Source of the DNA: Candidatus Shapirobacteria bacterium UBA1420
Lineage (GTDB): Bacteria > Patescibacteriota > Microgenomatia > UBA12405
Assembly (NCBI GenBank): GCA_002304845.1
Contig: DBPM01000043.1
Location: 1 to 8,895, forward strand
Direction: 5' to 3'
DNA: 8,895 bases
The notes beneath the pieces are model-generated. The model did no database searches and was not told where the DNA came from. It worked only from the letters and a program-made list of their open reading frames with translations. Every line of letters starts with the position of its first letter. The first letter of the stretch is position 1. This document shows positions 1 through 5,424 of this stretch, one piece after another. A program made the position numbers and the translations under genes.

Positions 1-743
1 ACCTTCATCTCTTCCACCCCACCGCCAAATTTAATCCAACTAATCAAAGTCTTGCTATCTACTGTCAACTCTGTCTCCCTGTCTTCCAATTTCAGTTCTT
101 TACCCAGCCATTTTCTGGCTCTATCCAAAGCCTCTTTTTTCTCCTCCTCACTTGGTAAAAAACCCACATCTTTGGCCGGAATTGCTGACATCTTTTCCAA
201 ATCATATCGGGCTAATTTTTCCAAAATTAAATTTTTTAATGCTTCTGTCTCCACCTCTCGTCCCATTTGCCCCTCTTTCACACTCATCTGTGCTCCCAAC
301 ACAATTTCTGTGGGTATGTAAGGTTTATTCACCGCAGTTTCAATTTCACTTATTTTCTGGTCCAATTTGTCTTCATCCACCTCAACTGTCAGTTCAAAAT
401 CTTTTCTTTCAAAAAAAGCTTTAAAATAAGGTCCTATTCCTTGTTTCAAACGTCTAAACAACATTGTAGACGCCGTTTGACCAGTGTTAATTTCTGCTGA
501 TATTGAGGCTAAATCAACCTCAAAAATTCTCTCGGCTTCACCCAGTTTGATCGTCCCTGTCATCGGAAAATCCAGCTCTAGCTTAGCTTCAATTTCCTTT
601 TTACTTAATACTGAATAATTTCTCCCCAAAACTTTAGTATCCCGACCACTTTTACCAAAAGCAACTATCAACGGTAGAGCTATAAAAAACAAAATTATCC
701 CCAAACTGGCCACCGCTATTTTCCAGGTTTTTTTATTTTTCAT
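1..743 (-). CDS. VanW/YoaR-like cell-envelope protein, N-terminal part (truncated by window edge)
   Basis: The reading frame is open from the ATG at 743 to the left edge (247 full codons, no stop), so the C-terminus is missing. Residues 7-29 form a hydrophobic signal-anchor (ends LPLIVAFG). What follows resembles the YoaR-like peptidoglycan-binding domain of VanW-family proteins: a first unit at about 35-110, then a region with VKEGQMGREVE (155-165), where the family has a similar x-G-x-x-G pattern. A second unit starts near 203 (ALDRARKWLGKELKL), followed by LTVDSKTLISWIKFGG. The VanW domain itself, or another C-terminal domain, would lie outside the window. The family is associated with the cell wall; its exact reaction is not established, so no function is claimed. 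The start codon overlaps the stop of the upstream RNase H gene by ATGA (740-743), which suggests translational coupling. The family call is by pattern recognition only. Confidence 0.75.
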   Translation of the reverse strand, partial: MKNKKTWKIAVASLGIILFFIALPLIVAFGKSGRDTKVLGRNYSVLSKKEIEAKLELDFPMTGTIKLGEAERIFEVDLASISAEINTGQTASTMLFRRLKQGIGPYFKAFFERKDFELTVEVDEDKLDQKISEIETAVNKPYIPTEIVLGAQMSVKEGQMGREVETEALKNLILEKLARYDLEKMSAIPAKDVGFLPSEEEKKEALDRARKWLGKELKLEDRETELTVDSKTLISWIKFGGGVEEMK

Positions 744-1141
744 TGTTTACTGTCCATGGCTAAATTGGCTAAAGCATCCGCCTTTTGATTGGCTTCCCGA
801 GGAATTTCTTTAAAAGTTATCTTTTTGTTGTCGGCCAATTCCTGCGCCTTACTCCACAATTCTTTTAGATGTGGTGACTTCACTTTATACAAACCTTTCA
901 TTTGTCTGACCAGCAGTTGGGAATCGGAATTGATTTCTATCTCTTCATCCTCGGTATTATCTTTAAGCCAAGCCAGGGCCCCGATTAATCCCATGTATTC
1001 CGCTTCATTGTTGGTTTTTATCCCTAAAAAACGACTTTCTTCATAGAGTTTGTCTCCCTGATCATTGACTATCCAGACTCCGTAACCGGCTATACCCGGA
1101 TTACCCCTAGCCCCTCCATCGGTAAATACCTTGATTTTCAT
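740..1141 (-). CDS. rnhA: Ribonuclease HI family protein
   Basis: This 133-residue protein matches the RNase H fold over its full length. RNase HI cleaves the RNA strand of RNA-DNA hybrids in the cytoplasm, during replication and R-loop removal. The four acidic metal-binding positions can be read: D8 in FTDGGARGNPG, E48 in TNNEAEY, D73 in NSDSQL and D122 in ADALAN. The active-site histidine loop of E. coli RNase HI is replaced by PREANQKAD (114-122), as in the shorter archaeal/Bacillus-like branch, which is often annotated as reverse-transcriptase-like RNase H. No N-terminal hybrid-binding domain is present. It lies 6 bp after the ZIP gene and overlaps the VanW-like gene by 4 bp. No Shine-Dalgarno is seen; a TATGAT hexamer (1147-1152) lies 5 nt before the ATG. 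The fold is certain. Whether it serves as the main RNase HI is less so. Confidence 0.93.
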   Translation of the reverse strand: MKIKVFTDGGARGNPGIAGYGVWIVNDQGDKLYEESRFLGIKTNNEAEYMGLIGALAWLKDNTEDEEIEINSDSQLLVRQMKGLYKVKSPHLKELWSKAQELADNKKITFKEIPREANQKADALANLAMDSKQ

Positions 1142-1146
1142 AGCTA

Positions 1147-1152
1147 ATCATA
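1147..1152 (-). promoter_or_regulatory. Possible internal -10 box for the RNase H gene
   Basis: On the minus strand TATGAT (5 of 6 matches to TATAAT) ends 5 nt before the ATG at 1141 and contains the TGA stop of the ZIP gene. The spacing resembles the other -10 boxes in this window, which would make the transcript essentially leaderless. No good -35 was found, and the gene may simply be transcribed from the ZIP promoter. Confidence 0.35.
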
Positions 1153-1888
1153 GCAAAAAATACATCACCGCGACACCAAACAACACTGCTACCAACTGTC
1201 CCAAACTCTCTTTCAGCTTGGCCTCATGTCGATGTAATTCCGGAATTAAATCCGAGGCTGCCAGATAAATGAAACCTCCTGCCGTCAGTGGCATTAAATA
1301 ATTTTTTAAACTCAAACTTTCCTTGAAAACCATAATCAGTACTACTCCCACCAAACTGGCTAAGCTTGACCATAAGTTCATTTTTAAGGCCTTTTTAAAA
1401 TCATAACCACTGTGAAGCAATATGGCAAAATCACCGATTTCTTGGGGAATTTCATGTATCAAAATAGCTATGGCTGTGCTGATTCCCAACTCTCTTCCTG
1501 CCAAAAAACTGCCCCCGATAATTAACCCATCGATAAAATTATGCACTGTATCCGCCACCATACTCACCTCCGCCAATTTGTGGCCCTGGTGACAATCAGG
1601 GTTGTGGCAATGTCTCCACTGTAATAGTTTTTCCAAGCCAAAAAAAATCATCATCCCACCAATCACCCACAACCCTATCTCACTACCTTCAAAAAATTCA
1701 CTCGATTCCGGGATTAAATGCAAAAAAGCATCTCCCAATAAGGCCCCGGTAGCCACTCCCACCAGTACCAATAACTGAATTTTAGAACCTCCTTTGTGCC
1801 AGCGAAACAGTAAGGCGATTAACACCGACAGTAAACTGATCAGCACTGAGCTGAGGATAGCCATTAACATTGAATTCATAGCTCTCAT
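1148..1888 (-). CDS. ZIP-family divalent metal transporter
   Basis: A 246-residue polytopic membrane protein of the ZIP (SLC39-like) family, which moves Zn2+ or related divalent metals into the cytoplasm. About seven to eight hydrophobic segments can be traced. Diagnostic motifs are GDAFLHLIPE (52-61), HNFIDG (116-121) in the fourth membrane helix and HEIPQEIGDFAIL (145-157) in the fifth. The last two form the binuclear metal site, and the HE-P-E-GDFAI form resembles the LIV-1/SLC39A7-A13 branch. A loop at 93-103 (HCHNPDCHQGH) is rich in His and Cys, as expected of the metal-sensing or metal-capturing loop before helix 4. ASDLIPELHRHE follows at 211-222. The substrate cannot be fixed from sequence. 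Four in-frame ATGs lie close together (M1, M4, M7, M9). The first is preferred because CATTAT ends 6 nt before it. Confidence 0.93.
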   Translation of the reverse strand: MRAMNSMLMAILSSVLISLLSVLIALLFRWHKGGSKIQLLVLVGVATGALLGDAFLHLIPESSEFFEGSEIGLWVIGGMMIFFGLEKLLQWRHCHNPDCHQGHKLAEVSMVADTVHNFIDGLIIGGSFLAGRELGISTAIAILIHEIPQEIGDFAILLHSGYDFKKALKMNLWSSLASLVGVVLIMVFKESLSLKNYLMPLTAGGFIYLAASDLIPELHRHEAKLKESLGQLVAVLFGVAVMYFLL

Positions 1889-1899
1889 TCTACTATAAT
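1870..1899 (+). promoter_or_regulatory. Promoter for the solute-binding protein gene (leaderless)
   Basis: TTGAAT (1870-1875), an 18-bp spacer and a perfect TATAAT (1894-1899). The expected start of transcription, 6-7 nt downstream, falls on the GTG start codon at 1906, so the mRNA would have no 5' leader. The -35 lies inside the 5' end of the divergent ZIP gene. Confidence 0.7.
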
Positions 1900-1900
1900 G
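1892..1900 (-). promoter_or_regulatory. Divergent -10 element for the ZIP gene
   Basis: The minus strand reads CATTATAGT. CATTAT (1900-1895) ends 6 nt before the ATG at 1888, and TATAGT (1897-1892) is an overlapping alternative. The element physically overlaps the plus-strand TATAAT. No -35 at normal spacing was found on this strand; a TTGAAT at 1926-1921 is 20 bp away from CATTAT. Confidence 0.5.
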
Positions 1901-1905
1901 GGACT

Positions 1906-3408
1906 GTGGAAACTATCGACATTCAATCACCTCTCCCGCCTCGACCGGTGGCCGAGCCCTCACCTGTGCCGGAATCACCTCGCACCGATATCCCTACTGA
2001 TGATACTTCCGTTTCATCTCCAGCCCCTCCCACCCCTCCTAAAAAATCCTTACCTCGCTTTTTACCCTTTGTTATCGGTGGTCTAGCACTTTTACTGGTC
2101 GCCTTTCTGGTCTTTAAATTTCTCTTACCTAGTCTTAAAAATAAAAATCCAGAAACTGTCACTCTCACTTATTGGGGTCTTTGGGAAAGAGATGAAATCA
2201 TCAATGGTGTCATTGCCGATTTTGAAGCCAAATATCCTCATATCAAAATCAAATATATTCACAGTTCCAAAGATGATTATCGCACCCGTTTAGCCGGTCG
2301 TTTGGCCAAAGGGGCCGGCAGTGGGGAAGTCCCGGATATTTTCAGAATCCACAGCTCTTGGCTACCGATGTTTAAAAACAATTTAGCCCCTGTTCCCGCC
2401 AAAGTTGTTTCCTCCTTGGCTCTAGATAAAGATTTTTTGCCTGTTTATCGCCGAGATTTGATGATTAACCAAAAATATTATGCCATTCCTCTGATGTATG
2501 ATGGCCTGGTTCTTTTTTACAACAAAGACCTGATTCAAAAAGCCGGAGTTGATTTGCCTAAATCTTGGTGGGATTTACAAAGCAGTCTCAACCGTCTGAC
2601 TGTTCGTGATGCCGCCGGTAACATTGAAATTGCCGGCGCCGCCCTGGGCCTAGCCGACAATATTGACCATTGGAGTGATATTTTAGGCTTGTTACTGCGT
2701 CAAAATGGTGCCTCCCTTACCAAAAACAGTCAGGATAACACCGCCCAAATCAGCAGTGCTCTCATCTATTACACCAACTTCGCCAACAAAGATCGCACCT
2801 GGGATGAAACCTTGCCCTCTTCCACCACTCTTTTTGCCCAAGGTAAACTTGCCTTTTATTTTGCCCCATCCTGGCGTATTTTTGATATCCAAGCTTTAAA
2901 TCCTAATCTTTCCTTTGCCACCGCCCCTGTGCCCCAAACCCCGATTTTGACCGGTGGTAGCGGTACCGACAGTGTCAATCTGACCAATATCAATTGGGCC
3001 ACCTATTGGGTCGAAGCTGTCAATGCTCAAAGTCCTCATCAGGCTGAAGCCTGGACCTTTTTGGAATATCTGGCCTCTCCTCCGGTGTTGGAAAAACTTT
3101 ATCAAACCGCCTCGGTTGATCGCGGTTTTGGTGAAATTTATCCTCGCACCAATCTGGCCGCCAAATTAACTACCGCCCCCTATCTTAAAGCCTTTGTTGA
3201 CTCCGCCAATACTGCTCAAAGTGGCTATCTTTCCAGTTTTACTCACGATGATGGTCTCAATACCGAATTAAGTAACTATTTCAAAGATGCCATCAATGCC
3301 CTCACCAGCCATCAAGCCAGTGAATCCGAAACCATGACCGCTCTTCAAAATGGTATTTCCCAAGTTATCAACAAATATCAACTCAGCGATGATATTCTTA
3401 AACCTTAA
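1906..3408 (+). CDS. Membrane-tethered extracellular solute-binding protein, family 1
   Basis: 500 residues, starting at GTG. Residues 1-48 are Pro/Ser-rich and end in KK. Residues 51-75 form one strong membrane segment (FVIGGLALLLVAFLVF), and the rest is a family-1 ABC-type binding protein. Hallmarks are VTLTYWGLW (85-93), VIADFEAKYPHIKI (102-115), GSGEVPDIFRIHSSW (138-152), YAIPLMYDGLVLFYNKDLI (192-210), FAQGKLAFYFAPSW (310-323) and AEAWTFLEYLASP (380-392). This family usually binds sugars or oligosaccharides. There is no lipobox; the charge pattern implies a cytoplasmic N-tail and an external binding lobe. No permease or ATPase gene lies nearby, so the partner, if any, is elsewhere. The GTG start is chosen because TATAAT ends 6 nt upstream and no later Met precedes the membrane helix. 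The gene overlaps the next one by 20 bp. Confidence 0.9.
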   Translation: METIDIQSPLPPRPVAEPSPVPESPRTDIPTDDTSVSSPAPPTPPKKSLPRFLPFVIGGLALLLVAFLVFKFLLPSLKNKNPETVTLTYWGLWERDEIINGVIADFEAKYPHIKIKYIHSSKDDYRTRLAGRLAKGAGSGEVPDIFRIHSSWLPMFKNNLAPVPAKVVSSLALDKDFLPVYRRDLMINQKYYAIPLMYDGLVLFYNKDLIQKAGVDLPKSWWDLQSSLNRLTVRDAAGNIEIAGAALGLADNIDHWSDILGLLLRQNGASLTKNSQDNTAQISSALIYYTNFANKDRTWDETLPSSTTLFAQGKLAFYFAPSWRIFDIQALNPNLSFATAPVPQTPILTGGSGTDSVNLTNINWATYWVEAVNAQSPHQAEAWTFLEYLASPPVLEKLYQTASVDRGFGEIYPRTNLAAKLTTAPYLKAFVDSANTAQSGYLSSFTHDDGLNTELSNYFKDAINALTSHQASESETMTALQNGISQVINKYQLSDDILKP

Positions 3409-4042
3409 ACTCTATCCCCAAACCTTTGCCTATAAAGCTCTTGATTTTGCCACCATGGCCAAGTCAGTGTCTCAACAGACTGGCGTCAAAATTTATCCCG
3501 TTGTCTCTGCTCTGGATGCTGTCAAGATTCATGAAAAACTGGGTATGGAAGTTTATTTACAACATGTCGATCCCTTCTTAGAAGGTGCCCACAGCGGTTT
3601 TATCTCTCCTCTTCACGCCCAATCCCTAGGTATTAAAGGCTCTCTCTTAAACCACTCCGAACACCGTCTCCAACCGGGTACCATTAAATCCCTGCTCAAA
3701 CACTGGCCCTCTGATTTTGATTCGGTCTTATGTCTCCAAACCTTGGGTCAACTCAATACCTGGGCCAAAAACTTAAATCCCACCTTTTTTGCCTATGAAC
3801 CCAAAGAATATATCGGCAACAGTCAAATTTCGGTGGCCACCGGTAAACCCCAACAGGTCCAACGTTTTGCCCACATTTTAGGCGATAAAAAACTACTCAT
3901 CGGTGCCGGTATCCATCAGCCCTCCGATGTCACCACCGGTCTTAAATTAGGTGCCCAGGGTATTTTGGTGGCTTCCTCTGTGGTCAAAGCCACCGACCCT
4001 CAAAAAGAGCTCATGGCTTTAGCTACCGCTTTTAGTGTATAA
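3389..4042 (+). CDS. tpiA: Triosephosphate isomerase, archaeal type
   Basis: 217 residues. Interconverts dihydroxyacetone phosphate and glyceraldehyde 3-phosphate in glycolysis and gluconeogenesis. The sequence follows the short archaeal form of the enzyme (typically about 220-230 residues; bacterial ones about 250). NLKLYP (5-10) carries the catalytic Lys7, QHVDP (58-62) is followed by GAHSGFISP (66-74), LLNHSEHR (86-93) holds the electrophile His89, and AYEPKEYIG (135-143) holds the base Glu137. GAGI (172-175) and GILVASSVVKA (191-201) form the phosphate pocket. All three catalytic residues are present. The ATG at 3389 is chosen because it gives the family's usual MI-x-x-N-x-K start; an earlier in-frame ATG at 3350 would add 13 unrelated residues. 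The gene begins inside the 3' end of the binding-protein gene (20-bp overlap) and has no clear Shine-Dalgarno. Confidence 0.92.
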   Translation: MIFLNLKLYPQTFAYKALDFATMAKSVSQQTGVKIYPVVSALDAVKIHEKLGMEVYLQHVDPFLEGAHSGFISPLHAQSLGIKGSLLNHSEHRLQPGTIKSLLKHWPSDFDSVLCLQTLGQLNTWAKNLNPTFFAYEPKEYIGNSQISVATGKPQQVQRFAHILGDKKLLIGAGIHQPSDVTTGLKLGAQGILVASSVVKATDPQKELMALATAFSV

Positions 4043-4043
4043 T
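4038..4043 (+). promoter_or_regulatory. -10 box for the SPFH gene, overlapping the tpiA stop codon
   Basis: A perfect TATAAT whose third to fifth bases (4040-4042) are the TAA stop of tpiA. It ends 9 nt before the ATG at 4053, so transcription would start within a few bases of the start codon. TG directly precedes the box. No clear -35 was found at 16-18 bp. Confidence 0.6.
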
Positions 4044-4052
4044 TCAGTCCAT

Positions 4053-4769
4053 ATGGCCTCTATCGACAATTTATTGGTTTCTCTCTTCGTTGACGAAATC
4101 GTTGGCGGTTTTATTGTCACCATCCCTCCCGGTCATGTTGGTTGTATCTATGATGTCTTCCGTGGTGTTCTCAAAAATGTCTGGTACCCCGGCATGCATT
4201 TCAAAATTCCCTTAATCCAGCGGGTCAAACTTTTCAACGCTCAATTGATTGAATACACCATTTCCAAAGACATTTCTCTCAAAGATAACAACGAAATCAT
4301 GGGTGACGAAGTCATTCATGCCGTCACTGCTGACAATCAATTTGTCTCTGTCGAGGCTACCGTTTTAATCAAGCTTGATACCGAGCGACTGCCCGAAATT
4401 TGGCAAAATATCGGTGAAAACTTTGTTTCCAAAGTTGTTCGTCCGGTCACCCGCAGTCGTATTCGCAAGGTCTTGACCAATCACACTTTGGTCAAAGCTC
4501 TCTCCACCAATCGTAGCCTGATTGAAGACGAGGTTAAACAAGAACTCCGTGATTCTCTCACCTCACACGGTCTTTTTGTGGAAAATTTTTATCTTAGTTC
4601 TCTCACTCCTTTGGAAAACTCCCTTGGCTCCAATGAGGTCAAAGATATCCTCAAAGACGCCGATATGATCAAAAACGAACGGGTTATCTCCGGACTCCGG
4701 CCAGACTCAAACCCCAACCCCGCCCCTGAGGACACCGCTTCTTCCAGGTCTTCAATGCCTCAGTCATAG
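4053..4769 (+). CDS. Short SPFH/band-7 (prohibitin-like) protein
   Basis: 238 residues from the ATG at 4053. IPPGHVGCIYDVFRGVL (24-40), WYPGMHFKIPLIQRV (44-58), FNAQLIEYTISK (61-72), VTADNQFVSVEATV (91-104) and GENFVSKVVRPVTRSRIR (121-138) are typical of the SPFH domain of prohibitin-like proteins, which form membrane-bound rings or scaffolds around proteases and other membrane proteins. Two parts are weak. The N-terminal stretch before the domain (LLVSLFVDEIVGGFIVTI) is interrupted by Asp-Glu and is a poor membrane helix. The long C-terminal coiled coil usual in this family is absent; the domain ends near 190. The last 28 residues (211-238) are Pro/Ser-rich and lie wholly antisense to comFC. 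An earlier in-frame GTG at 4035 adds only six residues and is part of the promoter. Domain call firm; function in this cell unknown. Confidence 0.88.
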   Translation: MASIDNLLVSLFVDEIVGGFIVTIPPGHVGCIYDVFRGVLKNVWYPGMHFKIPLIQRVKLFNAQLIEYTISKDISLKDNNEIMGDEVIHAVTADNQFVSVEATVLIKLDTERLPEIWQNIGENFVSKVVRPVTRSRIRKVLTNHTLVKALSTNRSLIEDEVKQELRDSLTSHGLFVENFYLSSLTPLENSLGSNEVKDILKDADMIKNERVISGLRPDSNPNPAPEDTASSRSSMPQS

Positions 4770-5328
4770 TCGCCCCGCTGGTAATCACATCGTCCACTAA
4801 AATTATCTTTGCCTCTTTTTCCACTCCCTCTTTTACCCCAAAAACTCCCTTAATCTCCGCCATTCTCCGTTGATGACTGTGAATCCTGGCCAAATGTACC
4901 CCCTTCTTTTTTCTCTCTAAAATTTCCTTATATTCCAAGCCCAATTTTGGCGACAAGACCATCGCTATCTCTCCCGCCTGATTAAAACCCCGCCAATTTT
5001 CTCTTCCCTTATATAATGGTATCGGCACCAGCACAAACTTCTCTTTTTGCCAATGCGCCACCGTCTGCGGATAGTCGATTTTTAAGCTCTGGGCCATTTT
5101 CTCTCCCAAAATCTCAATTCCTGCCGACAAATGCTGGTATTTAATCTCCTCAATGATTTTTTTCATCAACCCGTCATATTTATAAATTGAAATTAAGCCT
5201 TCAAATCCGGATTTTTGCCTCAATCCGGCTTTTTTGATTTTTCTTTCACAAAAATTACACAAATAATCCTTCCCCCGACCACAACCCAAACAACTTTTGG
5301 GATATAACCAATCTATTAACCAACTCAT
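4684..5328 (-). CDS. comFC: ComF-family phosphoribosyltransferase-like protein
   Basis: 214 residues, about the usual family length. A four-cysteine zinc knuckle opens the protein (C13-x2-C16 and C24-x2-C27). VPIPLYKGRENWRGFNQA (101-118), HLARIHSHQRR (145-155) and the PRPP-binding loop IILVDDVITSGATM (175-188) follow. ComF proteins act in the cytoplasm in natural transformation, supporting uptake and processing of incoming single-stranded DNA; the biochemical step is not well defined, and homologues also occur in bacteria not known to be competent. No other competence gene lies in the window. The gene stands alone on its strand, with its own promoter ending 6 nt before the ATG, and an AGAGG directly abutting the ATG that is too close for a normal Shine-Dalgarno. 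Its last 28 codons overlap the convergent SPFH gene. Confidence 0.92.
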   Translation of the reverse strand: MSWLIDWLYPKSCLGCGRGKDYLCNFCERKIKKAGLRQKSGFEGLISIYKYDGLMKKIIEEIKYQHLSAGIEILGEKMAQSLKIDYPQTVAHWQKEKFVLVPIPLYKGRENWRGFNQAGEIAMVLSPKLGLEYKEILERKKKGVHLARIHSHQRRMAEIKGVFGVKEGVEKEAKIILVDDVITSGATMTEALKTWKKRCPQGRGWGLSLAGVRR

Positions 5329-5334
5329 CCTCTA

Positions 5335-5362
5335 ATTGTAAAATATCTAACCGAAAATTCAA
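5335..5362 (-). promoter_or_regulatory. Promoter for comFC (leaderless)
   Basis: On the minus strand: TTGAAT (5362-5357), a 16-bp spacer, and TACAAT (5340-5335) ending 6 nt before the ATG at 5328. The hexamers and spacing closely match the promoter at 1870-1899, which supports both calls. Confidence 0.65.
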
Positions 5363-5367
5363 AAACC

Positions 5368-5395
5368 TTGCAATCTTCCATAAAAGGTATATAAT
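5368..5395 (+). promoter_or_regulatory. Promoter for the exported-protein cassette
   Basis: TTGCAA (5368-5373), a 16-bp spacer and a perfect TATAAT (5390-5395). Transcription would start near 5402, leaving a leader of about 23 nt before the ATG at 5425, the only clear non-leaderless case in the window. The -35 sits 5 bp from the divergent comFC -35. The leader has no Shine-Dalgarno. Confidence 0.6.
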
Positions 5396-5409
5396 CATCT
5401 TATACATTA

Positions 5410-5422
5410 TAGGTTATACCTA
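5410..5422. promoter_or_regulatory. Small palindrome in the 5425 leader, possible operator
   Basis: TAGGT-TAT-ACCTA is a perfect 5-bp inverted repeat with a 3-bp centre, ending 2 bp before the ATG. A related AGGTATA occurs at 5385-5391, overlapping the -10. It could be an operator or a weak leader hairpin. It is short enough to arise by chance in AT-rich DNA. Confidence 0.25.
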
Positions 5423-5424
5423 AA

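Noticed and set aside
52..500. Plus-strand frames of 77-90 codons at 52-321, 152-424 and 267-500
   Set aside because: They are antisense to the VanW-like gene, Ser/Phe/Pro-rich without domain features, and have no start context; the minus-strand frame shows a signal-anchor and family motifs.
1898..3105. Shadow frames within the solute-binding protein gene (1898-2086 and 2705-2899 plus; 1923-2168, 2692-2892 and 2896-3105 minus), and 789-1046 plus over the RNase H gene
   Set aside because: Each is contained in a gene with clear family motifs in another frame and shows no domain of its own.
4035..4052. Upstream GTG start adding six residues to the SPFH protein
   Set aside because: The added codons are the TATAAT promoter and the end of tpiA; the ATG at 4053 fits the -10 spacing.
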